Source of the DNA: an uncultured bacterium
Lineage (GTDB): Bacteria; Bacteroidota; Bacteroidia; Bacteroidales; Bacteroidaceae
DNA: 64,000 nucleotides
Reading direction: 5' to 3'
Assembly: GCA_905214795.1 (NCBI GenBank)
Contig: CAJMNM010000016.1
Coordinates: forward strand, 1 to 64,000
Shown here: one piece after another, positions 32,154-41,177 of the stretch
Numbering within the stretch: position 1 is the stretch's first letter
Layout: every line of letters starts with the position of its first letter
Translations under genes and position numbers: made by a program
Notes under the pieces: generated by a model
Told to the model about the DNA's origin: nothing
Seen by the model: only the letters and a program-made list of their open reading frames with translations
Databases searched by the model: none

Positions 32154-33629
32154 ATGAAAAACAAATTCTATTGGATTGATTTGGCTGTATGCTCAGTATG
32201 GATACTTGCCATATTGGGTGACAGGCACACCTGCAACAGTGTCCAGGAACTTATAGCCATCCTGACAGTTGTAATGCGAATGACTTTCACCTTTGCCATC
32301 GCAAAAAATGAAAAGCGGGCATGGGTTCCATTGGTCGGAATGATTGTCACGACCATACTAATGCTACAATCTTCTCACTTTATGGGAACTGATAACATGG
32401 CATATTATGCATTCCCGATATTAAATATCAAAGGCGACATAAATTCATATAGACTCATAGCGTTTTTCTGTGTACTGTGGGTCTGGATGCTTCCTTTCGT
32501 ACTATATTTTGTAAGGCTCTTCCGCAGAAAACTGGTCAGAACGGATGTAAAATGGAAGGATATGTTGGGCGCTATCCTGTGGAACGATAAAACAGCAAGG
32601 ACTTATTCGGCTCTTATGCTTACATGCATCATTACGTTCTATACGGGTCTTGCCATGAGTGCAAAGGCTTGTCGTGTAGTCTGCATTGTCCTCCCGACAT
32701 TGAGCTATTGGCTGATCTGCCACCATTATCAGGTAAGGCCCAAAAGATTATGGCTGTTGGTGGCCGGAATGGTTGTTTTCTATTATGCGCAGCCTTTTTC
32801 CGGATTATGGAGAATCATTATGCTGTCCGTTAGTCTGGCTATAGTCATCTGTATGACAGTCCGATTATATCAGGCTACCGACAAGCTTGTGCTGTCCGTA
32901 TTGACCGTATTTTATATCGGAATGTTCCTTCCTTCATTGGCTATAGGTTATAACCAATATGCATGTATCAGATATGGAAGACAATACTACTATTCTCACG
33001 CTCCTTACAACGGAATTTTCTATATTAAGGATATTTCCGGTGAAAAGCAGGGTTTGAGAGACCGTTATGGAATCCTTGTAGAACCGGAATATGACGGTAT
33101 TTATCATCCGGACGGCAATGCGGGAATGGGTGATATTGAATTACGAAAAAACGGCCATTCCGTATATTATGACCCATGGACTTGTGAAATCAGAAAAGAT
33201 GATGAAATAAATGAAGATTTACAAGCGGAAATATGCAAGGATATTAATGCATTTGTGGATAAATACACTACAGACTACGATGACCGCATTGAAGTAAAAG
33301 TAACAGAGATTTCCACTTCTAAAGTGCTTTGTCATGTAAAAGTAGCCATGTACGGACTTCCTTTTTACAGTTATAAGGATACGACCTTTTTACCAGAAGA
33401 TACAGTAGAATTGTTTTCAGGTGAAATGTCTTGTGATACATTAGTCCGTCTTAAACACTCTCAAAAACAGATGATAAGTTATGCGCTTGATCTGAAACGC
33501 GATTCTGTTCCGGCGTATCGTATTACTCTGAAAATAGCACAGAATAAACTGCCGGAAAAGTCAATGGCTGAAGAATTAATAAATACAATCTCTCAAAATG
33601 AATTTTTCTGCAAAGATAAAAAGAATTAA
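32154..33629 (+). CDS. polytopic membrane protein with WG-like C-terminal part
   Basis: 491 aa. Residues 1-270 contain about eight transmembrane helices. Then comes a soluble region with GLRDRYGILVEPEYDGIYHP, which resembles a WG repeat, and a charged C-terminal domain. It is the last gene of the rightward island. Function unknown. A membrane sensor or receptor is possible. Confidence 0.68.
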   Translation: MKNKFYWIDLAVCSVWILAILGDRHTCNSVQELIAILTVVMRMTFTFAIAKNEKRAWVPLVGMIVTTILMLQSSHFMGTDNMAYYAFPILNIKGDINSYRLIAFFCVLWVWMLPFVLYFVRLFRRKLVRTDVKWKDMLGAILWNDKTARTYSALMLTCIITFYTGLAMSAKACRVVCIVLPTLSYWLICHHYQVRPKRLWLLVAGMVVFYYAQPFSGLWRIIMLSVSLAIVICMTVRLYQATDKLVLSVLTVFYIGMFLPSLAIGYNQYACIRYGRQYYYSHAPYNGIFYIKDISGEKQGLRDRYGILVEPEYDGIYHPDGNAGMGDIELRKNGHSVYYDPWTCEIRKDDEINEDLQAEICKDINAFVDKYTTDYDDRIEVKVTEISTSKVLCHVKVAMYGLPFYSYKDTTFLPEDTVELFSGEMSCDTLVRLKHSQKQMISYALDLKRDSVPAYRITLKIAQNKLPEKSMAEELINTISQNEFFCKDKKN

Positions 33630-33938
33630 ACTATTATAGTCTGAAACGGAATCCGGTCATACCTTGGTTTTGTCCAAATTTAAAGTTTAGGCTTAACCAT
33701 ATTATATATAGTTCTTTAAACTCAATTGTCTAAACTGACTCAACCTTATAACAGAATAGACTTTTGAGTTTAAAAGTTTATAAACTCACATATATGAAAT
33801 AACAAACTTGTCTGAAGATTTGTTTGACACTCGTGGCAAAACATATCATGTCATTCTCCAAAAAGGAAAAACCTTAAAAGAAAGTACATACGTCAAGTTT
33901 ATTGCTAACTTTGCATAAAACAAAAGCAAAGTAAATAT
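33630..33938 (+). other. island right border spacer; 18-bp inverted repeat and promoter
   Basis: No gene. At 33715-33732 and 33757-33774 lies an inverted repeat with 16 of 18 bases matching (arms TTTAAACTCAA and TTGAGTTTAAA perfect). It is not followed by a T-run. Nearer the channel gene, TAACTTTG at 33906-33913 fits the -7 consensus, 26 bp before the ATG at 33939. Confidence 0.5.
33906..33913 (+). promoter_or_regulatory. -7 box of the K+ channel gene
   Basis: TAACTTTG matches TAnnTTTG. Confidence 0.6.
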
Positions 33939-34844
33939 ATGAACTGGTTTTCACGACTACGACAGCATTGGCTGCATTTTCTGAACAATGATGAACTGAA
34001 ACAGAAAATCTATACAATCGTATTCGAATCGGATACGCCTAAAGGCAAACTCTTCGACATACTGTTAATAGGCAGCATTCTGTTAAGCGTACTGCTTGTC
34101 ATTCTGGAAAGCATGAATATCTTTCCTCCATCGGCCAATATGGCTTTAAGAGTGATAGAATATGTGCTGACTTTCTTTTTCACGATAGAATACCTTGCCC
34201 GCGTATATTGTCTGAAAAATCCAAGAAAGTATATCTTCAGTTTTTTCGGCATTGTGGACCTGCTGGCCACCTTACCTGTCTATCTCGGCTTTATCTTACA
34301 CGGCTCACACTATCTGCTCGTCATCCGCGCATTCCGTCTGATACGCATATTTCGTATTTTCAAACTGTTCCAGTTTATCAATGAAGGTAATCTGCTGCTG
34401 CGCTCTTTATGGATCAGCGCGCCCAAGATTTTCATTTTTTTCTTTTTCGTATTGATACTGGTCACTTCGATGGGTACAATTATGTACATGATTGAAGGGG
34501 CTGATCCGAACTCCAACTTCAACAACATTCCCAACAGCATATATTGGGCCATAGTCACAATGACTACGGTAGGATATGGCGACATTACCCCTGTTACTCC
34601 CGTGGGGCGTTTCTTCTCCGCTGTAATCATGCTTATCGGTTATACCATTATAGCGGTTCCTACCGGTATCGTTTCGGCCACAATGGTTGCCCAGCATAAA
34701 CGACTTAAAGAAAGACGATGCCCACGTTGTCACCGGAAAGGACATGATGCGGAAGCTGTTTTCTGCAAATACTGTGGTGCCAGATTAAGACCCAGACAGC
34801 AAGACAAAACAAAAAACAAACCTCTGGAAGACGAACGTTTCTAA
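33939..34844 (+). CDS. voltage-gated potassium channel with C-terminal zinc ribbon
   Basis: 301 aa in the Kv layout: helices S1-S4, with the voltage-sensor S4 reading VIRAFRLIRIFRIFKL, then S5, pore helix, selectivity filter TVGYGD near residue 211, and S6. The cytoplasmic tail holds a zinc-ribbon-like set of four cysteines (CPRCHRKGHDAEAVFCKYCG), unusual for a channel and possibly a metal or redox sensor. Own promoter. Ends 30 bp from the converging efflux operon. Confidence 0.92.
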   Translation: MNWFSRLRQHWLHFLNNDELKQKIYTIVFESDTPKGKLFDILLIGSILLSVLLVILESMNIFPPSANMALRVIEYVLTFFFTIEYLARVYCLKNPRKYIFSFFGIVDLLATLPVYLGFILHGSHYLLVIRAFRLIRIFRIFKLFQFINEGNLLLRSLWISAPKIFIFFFFVLILVTSMGTIMYMIEGADPNSNFNNIPNSIYWAIVTMTTVGYGDITPVTPVGRFFSAVIMLIGYTIIAVPTGIVSATMVAQHKRLKERRCPRCHRKGHDAEAVFCKYCGARLRPRQQDKTKNKPLEDERF

Positions 34845-34874
34845 GAACAGTCAGAATTTTTAAGCACCACTAAA

Positions 34875-36479
34875 CTATACCATATCCTCACCTGTACGAA
34901 TAACCGGTACACGAACTGTTTTATGGAATGGTATAAACCGTGAAACAACAGCTATAATCAACGTCACTACAAACAGCCATCCCAACAGATGTTTTAAAGC
35001 CAAAAGTGTGCTTTGCTGTTGCAATACAGTATAAAGCGTATTGGTTGCCAATTGGGTAGCCTCATCCATGCCATGTCCCTGCGATAAACCGGAAGTCAGT
35101 GTTGATTGCCAACGTGAAGCAGCCAAAGGATCTGTAGCAGTAACTGTTTCTGAAAGTTTTACCATGTATTTCTGCTGCAGATGATATAACGCATTACTGT
35201 AAAAGGCTGAAGCCACAACCGGAGTCAATACAGAACGGAACGTGATGAGAAAGAATGCATTTGACAATAAATATTTAGGAGGCAGGTCTTCTACAGCAAA
35301 AAGAGCAAAAGCTATAATCAGAGTCAGCATACCAAGCCCCCGTAAAAACATAGGCAAATAGAGCATTTCATATGTACTGTCTGGAGAAATGCCAAAATAA
35401 AGCATACCGAAGAAAAGAACAAAACAGCCCATACTGCCGGCAATAAGAAACCGGAACCGCCACCGCTGCCAACGGAACCACCAGAAACAGATAATGGCTC
35501 CCACTACATAGCCGGGCAACAGCCATATATATAAAGTATAATTATGTGTGTTGTCTATACGCAGGATTGTTGTCATGTAACTGGTCAACAGACTTGTAGA
35601 AGTACTGAAAAACATAACCAACATCATATAAAAATAACCTACAATAGCTTTCCACTGAAACAACGGTTTCAGGCTGACATAAGGATGTGACGAATGGAAC
35701 TGCTCCCATATAAACAATGCAATCAACAAGGGCGCTATGACAATATAAATACAGATGCGCGTTGAAGCCATCCAATCCAATGTTTTTCCATAGGTTATAA
35801 CGTAAATAAGCATTAAAACACCAGTAGCGATAATCAGCATTTCGCGCGGATGTAATTCTTTCCATGGAATATGGCGTGACGGACGATCATTACGGAATAA
35901 CAAAATAACTGTCAATATGGCCAACAATATCAACAGCATCATAAAATAATACATGTATTTCCAATCATAATGATAAGCCAACAGGGCTGTAATGACCATC
36001 GAAAGCTGACCGGCACCGAAAACCAGCGGATAAAAATATGCATAAAACTCACTACGGACATCCTTCGGACTGAACACGAACTTTATGCGCCGGATAAGCC
36101 ATAACATCAAAAAACCTTTCAGAAAACCGATAATAAAGCTGGCTGCAATAAGCAAATCAATATCAGCCTGACGCGCACAAAAAAAACTGAGAAGAAACTG
36201 CAGACTTAAATCGATAAGCAAAAGAGACTTAGAAGAAAGGGCATTCAGAATTTTAGGTACAATGGGATAAGACACGGCCATACCGGCAGAAGCCGCATAA
36301 TAACCAATTGTAATATCTTCGGTATAAACTCCAAGCGTATTTGACACTTCTACCATACTACCGGTATAAGTACCGTTAAGCATGGCTATGGGAAGCATGA
36401 TAATGAAAAGTGCGGTTATAGCTACACTGTCAGGCACCCAGGAACGAACCGGGATATCAATTTCTCGAGCTGTTTTCAT
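34875..36479 (-). CDS. MFS efflux transporter, EmrB/DHA2 type
   Basis: 534 aa, about 14 membrane helices, with the size and layout of EmrB-like drug:proton antiporters of Bacteroidetes. It is the last gene of a four-gene operon and overlaps the membrane-fusion gene by 4 bp. With the periplasmic adaptor and the TolC-like channel it would form a tripartite pump through both membranes. The substrate is not predictable. Confidence 0.88.
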   Translation of the reverse strand: MKTAREIDIPVRSWVPDSVAITALFIIMLPIAMLNGTYTGSMVEVSNTLGVYTEDITIGYYAASAGMAVSYPIVPKILNALSSKSLLLIDLSLQFLLSFFCARQADIDLLIAASFIIGFLKGFLMLWLIRRIKFVFSPKDVRSEFYAYFYPLVFGAGQLSMVITALLAYHYDWKYMYYFMMLLILLAILTVILLFRNDRPSRHIPWKELHPREMLIIATGVLMLIYVITYGKTLDWMASTRICIYIVIAPLLIALFIWEQFHSSHPYVSLKPLFQWKAIVGYFYMMLVMFFSTSTSLLTSYMTTILRIDNTHNYTLYIWLLPGYVVGAIICFWWFRWQRWRFRFLIAGSMGCFVLFFGMLYFGISPDSTYEMLYLPMFLRGLGMLTLIIAFALFAVEDLPPKYLLSNAFFLITFRSVLTPVVASAFYSNALYHLQQKYMVKLSETVTATDPLAASRWQSTLTSGLSQGHGMDEATQLATNTLYTVLQQQSTLLALKHLLGWLFVVTLIIAVVSRFIPFHKTVRVPVIRTGEDMV

Positions 36480-37546
36480 TTTTTTCTTAAAGCTTCAGTT
36501 TCAACCATCATACCGGCCCTTAGCAGACTCATGCTCTTGTCATCCACATCATCGAAATCTATTCGTACCGGAATACGCTGTTGCACTTTTACGAAGTTAC
36601 CCGCAGAATTATCTGTCGGAACAAGAGAATATTTTGAGCCTGTAGCCTCAGAAATGGCTGTTACATGTCCGTGAAGTACACGACCGGGCAAGCCATCAAC
36701 CTTAATACGTACAGGTTGACCGATATAGATATTAGCGATTTGGGTTTCCCGGTAATTTGCCGTTACCCATTTTCCCGACTGACGTACAATATATGAAAGT
36801 GTCTGTCCTGCACTTACATATTGTCCCGGCTCCAAGGTGCGACGTCCCATATAACCGCTGTAAGGAGCGGTCACTACCGTATATGAAAGATTCAAATCGG
36901 CCAAATCCAATGCAGCCTCTGCCCTTAATATACCAGCTTCCACACCGGTTTGTTTCTTACTTGTCTCATCATATTGGGAATGAGCAGCCTCTTTTTGACG
37001 TAACAGCGCCTCGTAACGTGCCTGCGCCGATTCATAATTGGCTTTAGCCTGATCGTACTGCTGTTCCGGTACAGACTCCTCACTTAAAAGCCGCTCATAA
37101 CGTCGATAATCCTGCTCTGCTTGCCAAAGCTTGGCTTTAGCCTCAGCCAGATTGGCATCTTGCTCGGCTATATGCGTATGAGAGGTACGAATGCCTGAAG
37201 CCAACACCTCGCGTGAGCCTTGTGCGTCAAGTAATGCGGCACGTGCCTCTTTCTGACGAATCAGATATTCACGATTGTCCAAAACAACCAACGTATCACC
37301 CTTATTCACATACTGATGTTCTTTAAAACGGACTTCCTGAATATAACCGGCCACACGGATATTCACCGGCGCAACATACTGATCTATGAAAGCATCATTT
37401 GTAATCTCATAACTGATATACCGCCAGAAATAATTAGCGGTCCATGTCAATCCGGAACCGGCTATCAGTATACATATAATGTTAAGAATAATATTACGAC
37501 GTCTTTGCCGCTTCAAGCGCTGATATTTCAGATGGAGTGCAGACAT
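36476..37546 (-). CDS. periplasmic adaptor (HlyD/EmrA family)
   Basis: 356 aa. One N-terminal membrane helix (IILNIICILIAGSGLTW), a lipoyl/barrel-sandwich half (INDAFIDQYVAPVNIRVAGYIQEVRF), a long coiled-coil hairpin and the second lipoyl half (VTAPYSGYMGRRTLEPGQYV), then a beta-barrel domain. Typical EmrA order and length. Confidence 0.92.
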   Translation of the reverse strand: MSALHLKYQRLKRQRRRNIILNIICILIAGSGLTWTANYFWRYISYEITNDAFIDQYVAPVNIRVAGYIQEVRFKEHQYVNKGDTLVVLDNREYLIRQKEARAALLDAQGSREVLASGIRTSHTHIAEQDANLAEAKAKLWQAEQDYRRYERLLSEESVPEQQYDQAKANYESAQARYEALLRQKEAAHSQYDETSKKQTGVEAGILRAEAALDLADLNLSYTVVTAPYSGYMGRRTLEPGQYVSAGQTLSYIVRQSGKWVTANYRETQIANIYIGQPVRIKVDGLPGRVLHGHVTAISEATGSKYSLVPTDNSAGNFVKVQQRIPVRIDFDDVDDKSMSLLRAGMMVETEALRKK

Positions 37547-37609
37547 AATCCTTTTATAATAAAATGTATTTTGACAAAATATGTTTTACGATTACTTACT
37601 TTAATCTTT

Positions 37610-38932
37610 TTACAGCTCTCCGATAGCACGTTGCAACTCATAATAAGTATAAACCACACGAGTTCGGGCTGTTGTAAGCTGAAGCTCCGCATTAAGCCGC
37701 AAATTATCAGCATCGAGCAAATCGGTTAATATTGCCAGCTGATTCATATAACGGTTACGCATAATGCGATAATTTTCTTCAGCCTGTTTCACAGATAGTT
37801 TCAAGGCTTCAACACGTTTCCTGGCTTCGTTATGTTTCAATAAGGCTGTTCGGACAGTCATCCGGATGGTCTGTTGTTTCTGTTCTTCCGCAATGCGCAT
37901 TAACTGCACATTTTGTTTAGCCTCATTCATACGATGCTTGTTCTGATAAAGGGCTGAAATCGGGTATGAAAAGGTTAATCCGATATTCCAACTGTTATTA
38001 TATAAATCGGCCATTGTGCGTGATACCGGTCTTGCCAACGTATTGGAAGCAGTAAGTGACAAATCGGGCAATTGCTCCGCACGAGTCAATTGTATATTAT
38101 TCTGAGCCAATTCTGTCTGTTTTCTCAAAAGTTGCATAGACGGGTCGGATTGGACGGCACGATTTATATAATCATGATAAGTTGCAGTCTGGCAAACCCT
38201 ACTCAAAAGGGTCGTATCCGGTATCAGCAATAAATGTTCATCCAGTCCCAACAATATATCCAGCTGTTGAGATACAATGCGTATATTATTTTCTGTTTCA
38301 GTTACGGATAAACGGTCATCCGTCAGTTGCATTTCACTGCGTAAGACATCATTATTCGTAATAATCCCCTCCTCTTTCATACGCCGGATGTCCTCCAAAC
38401 GTCTTTCAGACTCCTCTATATTACGGTTTAATACAAGTCGCTGTTTATAAAGACTGAACAAATCCAGATAATTCTCCAACAATATTAATTTAATGTCAGC
38501 CTGATCGGCTGCTGTCTGCAAAAGGGAAATCTCACGTTCCAAATTGGCCTGACGAATGGCATAACGGATTTTTCCTCCCTGATAAAGTGGCTGAGTAAAG
38601 TCCACCGCATAATTCTGTTGCCAATCCGGTGACTCAGGACGCGTGGCATGACTCAACCCATTTAACCACACAACAGGCTGTCCGAGAAATCCTCCACGCA
38701 ACCCTACATTAATTTCCGGCAAACGGGCATTACGCGCAGTTTTGACACGCTCATCCGCAATCTGTTCTTTCAAACGGTCTGACGACAATTTTAAATGATA
38801 CCGCGAAGCACGTTCAAACAATTGTTCGACATCCAAATATAATGTGTCACATGCCGTTTGGGCTTGTAAACATATTGATACAGCAAACAAGACCAACGTA
38901 ATGACACTAACCTTAATATGTTTCAATGGCAT
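37610..38932 (-). CDS. TolC-family outer membrane efflux protein
   Basis: 440 aa with a signal peptide (cut after LQAQ) and the two OEP helical repeats, ending RTRVVYTYYELQRAIGEL as in TolC homologues. Its start lies within the 3' end of the MarR gene (20-bp overlap), so expression is tied to the repressor. Confidence 0.9.
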   Translation of the reverse strand: MPLKHIKVSVITLVLFAVSICLQAQTACDTLYLDVEQLFERASRYHLKLSSDRLKEQIADERVKTARNARLPEINVGLRGGFLGQPVVWLNGLSHATRPESPDWQQNYAVDFTQPLYQGGKIRYAIRQANLEREISLLQTAADQADIKLILLENYLDLFSLYKQRLVLNRNIEESERRLEDIRRMKEEGIITNNDVLRSEMQLTDDRLSVTETENNIRIVSQQLDILLGLDEHLLLIPDTTLLSRVCQTATYHDYINRAVQSDPSMQLLRKQTELAQNNIQLTRAEQLPDLSLTASNTLARPVSRTMADLYNNSWNIGLTFSYPISALYQNKHRMNEAKQNVQLMRIAEEQKQQTIRMTVRTALLKHNEARKRVEALKLSVKQAEENYRIMRNRYMNQLAILTDLLDADNLRLNAELQLTTARTRVVYTYYELQRAIGEL

Positions 38933-39359
38933 GTTGCAAGTCTTTTAAAAGTTTATCCGCCTGAGAAATTTTATCTAATCCTAATATCTCTTCCAATCGC
39001 TCATAATAGGCCGCCAATTTCGGGGCTATCCATTGATGAAAAGCCTCACCGTCTTTGGTCAGATACACCAGTTTATTACGACGATCTTTGGGATCTTCAT
39101 GACGGTAAACATATCCTTTACGTTCCAGATTCAGAATCAGACTGGTCATACAAGCCTTATCTTTAGCTATCCGTTCTGCCAGAGTCTGCTGACTGATACC
39201 CTGCTCACTCCATAAACAGCTCATTACCTGCAACATCTCAAAAGTAATGCCTGCTCCGCTGTTTTTAAGTAATCTTTGCATGGCCTGACGCGAAGCCATA
39301 CGGGTTCTTATCAATTGTAAAATACAATCTCGCGGTGTTACGTTATCCTGAATATCCAT
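38913..39359 (-). CDS. MarR-family transcriptional regulator
   Basis: 148 aa winged helix protein. The recognition region GISQQTLAERIAKDKACMTSLILNLERKGYVYRHEDPKDRRNKLVYLT shows the helix-turn-helix and the wing with DxRxK. It is the first gene of the efflux operon. A perfect palindrome with 10-bp arms at 39412-39433 covers the -33 element of its own promoter, so it very likely represses the operon until a ligand (often a phenolic compound) releases it. Confidence 0.93.
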   Translation of the reverse strand: MDIQDNVTPRDCILQLIRTRMASRQAMQRLLKNSGAGITFEMLQVMSCLWSEQGISQQTLAERIAKDKACMTSLILNLERKGYVYRHEDPKDRRNKLVYLTKDGEAFHQWIAPKLAAYYERLEEILGLDKISQADKLLKDLQHAIETY

Positions 39360-39389
39360 ACATTAAAAACATCTAATTCCTTCGGGGCG

Positions 39390-39433
39390 CAAAGATAATA
39401 CATTCTTTTTAATTAGTCAAACATTTGACTAAT
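39390..39433 (-). promoter_or_regulatory. efflux operon promoter with MarR operator
   Basis: Read on the minus strand, the -7 box TATCTTTG lies at 39397-39390, and a -33 TTTG at 39421-39418 is separated from it by 20 bp. The -33 falls inside a palindrome: ATTAGTCAAA (39412-39421), spacer CA, TTTGACTAAT (39424-39433). The geometry is ideal for repression by the MarR protein encoded 31 bp downstream. Confidence 0.85.
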
Positions 39434-39603
39434 GTTCAAATATTAAAGTCTCGCTTCAAACAATTTAAAACCAACATTTCTATCAGGAAAACAAAAACAG
39501 ACCTATAAAAGAAAGCCATATCTGCGCTGATTATACCACCGCGCTGATATGGCTTTTATCATTGAATGGCATGAGTTTAATCACACCTTCGATACGTCTA
39601 AAA

Positions 39604-40836
39604 CTACTCTAGACAAGCATCTAATTCACGTGCGATGGCCTCCTTGTCAAGATGCTGCCCGATAAATACTATTTTCTGCATACGATCACCATACTTATCG
39701 TCCCAGTCGTGTAACAACCCCGGTTCCTGTTGCATGAGTTGAATCAAATCTTCTTCTGATGCCGTAGCATACCATAACCCGGCCTCACGAAGCTGTTTCT
39801 GTGTGCCGGCCTGCTCAAACAGGAACGACATATCGCGATCATTACTAAAATAGCAAATGCCTTTTGCACGAATGATATTCTTTGGCCAGCGTGAGGAAAC
39901 AAACTGATTGAACTTATGCAGTTTGAATGCCGGACGACGATAATAGACATAAGTACCTATACCATATTCTTCAACCTCACCTCCCTCATGATGATGGTGG
40001 TGGTGATGTTCATGATGCTCTTCATCATGCTCCTCATGTTCATGTTCCTCATGATGATGATGCGTACCGTGGGCATGAGCCTCACGCTCCTCTTCTTCTG
40101 TAGCCAAACGTTCTATACCACGAATCCATCCGGCAGACGTAGCAACACGTTCAAAATTGAACAAATCCGTATTAATCAACTTTTCCAAAGGTACATCCGC
40201 ATAATTACATTCAATAATTTCAGCACCCGGTTGCAATGTATGCAAAATCTGACGAATACGTTTCAACTCCTCGGGTTGAACCTCATCAGCCTTGTTCAAC
40301 AATATGATATTACAAAACTCAATCTGTTGTATAATCAGATTCTCTATATCCTCTTCGTCTATATGTTTTTTTGTCAGTTCGTCACCGCAAGAGAACTCGC
40401 TTTTCAAACGCAAAGCGTCTACCACGGTAACAATGCTATCCAGACGACAAATACCATGGCGGGTATATTCTTCTCCTAACCTGGGAATAGAACAGATTGT
40501 CTGCGCAATAGGTTCCGGCTCACAAATACCGCTGGCCTCAATCACAATATAGTCAAAGCGCTCCGTCTTGAGCAAATCATTAACCTGTGCAATTAAGTCT
40601 GCTTTAAGCGTACAACAGATGCAGCCGTTCTGCAAAGCCACAAGACTATCATCTTTCTTACCCACAACACCACCTTTCTGAATAAGATCCGCATCAATAT
40701 TAACCTCACCTATATCATTAACAATCACAGCAAATCTGATACCTTTCTGATTAGACAGAATATGGTTTACCAAAGTGGTTTTTCCACTGCCCAGATAACC
40801 GGTTAGAAGCAGTACTGGAATTTCTTTCTCTTTCAT
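39604..40836 (-). CDS. COG0523/CobW-type metal GTPase with His-rich segment
   Basis: 410 aa. Walker A GYLGSGKTT (13-21), the metal-binding CxCC motif CICC (72-75), ESxxxEPxP-like EASGICEPEP, an NKxD (LLNKADEV) and a C-terminal CobW domain. Between them, residues about 250-295 are extremely His- and Glu-rich, a metal-storage or delivery stretch typical of zinc chaperones. It acts in the cytoplasm. A zinc-responsive operator was not visible. The closest functional guess is a zinc metallochaperone (ZNG1/YeiR type). Confidence 0.92.
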   Translation of the reverse strand: MKEKEIPVLLLTGYLGSGKTTLVNHILSNQKGIRFAVIVNDIGEVNIDADLIQKGGVVGKKDDSLVALQNGCICCTLKADLIAQVNDLLKTERFDYIVIEASGICEPEPIAQTICSIPRLGEEYTRHGICRLDSIVTVVDALRLKSEFSCGDELTKKHIDEEDIENLIIQQIEFCNIILLNKADEVQPEELKRIRQILHTLQPGAEIIECNYADVPLEKLINTDLFNFERVATSAGWIRGIERLATEEEEREAHAHGTHHHHEEHEHEEHDEEHHEHHHHHHHEGGEVEEYGIGTYVYYRRPAFKLHKFNQFVSSRWPKNIIRAKGICYFSNDRDMSFLFEQAGTQKQLREAGLWYATASEEDLIQLMQQEPGLLHDWDDKYGDRMQKIVFIGQHLDKEAIARELDACLE

Positions 40837-40892
40837 AAGTTCATTTTATTTTAAAAAACAATATTCAATCATATTGTTTGGCTATTGCCACG

Positions 40893-40900
40893 CAAAGATA
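40893..40900 (-). promoter_or_regulatory. -7 box of the metal GTPase gene
   Basis: TATCTTTG on the minus strand, 57 bp before the start codon. Confidence 0.65.
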
Positions 40901-40975
40901 CGAAATTCTATGACCGGATATCCTTTTAAAAGCCAATAAGATTATATTACCGTCTATAAATCTGGAAAAATTAAT

Positions 40976-40983
40976 TAGTTTTG
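40976..40983 (+). promoter_or_regulatory. -7 box upstream of flavoenzyme gene
   Basis: TAGTTTTG matches TAnnTTTG. It would transcribe the short frame at 41024 and the gene at 41178. Together with the box at 40893-40900 it forms a divergent promoter region between 40837 and 41177. Confidence 0.5.
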
Positions 40984-41023
40984 TATCTGAATAAATGCGT
41001 TCCCGATTTTTATTTTAAACGAG

Positions 41024-41095
41024 ATGAAACTCAAAAATATTCTCAAAGAAACCTTATCCGGTATCAATGAACAAAAGGTCATTAAAACAACTTAA
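41024..41095 (+). CDS. possible 23-aa leader peptide
   Basis: ATG at 41024 and TAA at 41093-41095 give MKLKNILKETLSGINEQKVI plus three residues. It lies between the -7 box and the flavoenzyme gene. No proof of translation. It could be a degenerate small gene. Confidence 0.25.
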   Translation: MKLKNILKETLSGINEQKVIKTT

Positions 41096-41177
41096 ATTAA
41101 ATCGTATTAATTAAGTTCCTGACCTTTCCAAACGAAAAAATATAATGGTAAACCAATATTAAAAAACAATCTTTATT

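Noticed and set aside
39916..40479. 187-aa Met-rich open frame on the plus strand
   Set aside because: Complement of the His-rich codons of the metal GTPase. The Met runs are an artefact of CAT/ATG complementarity.
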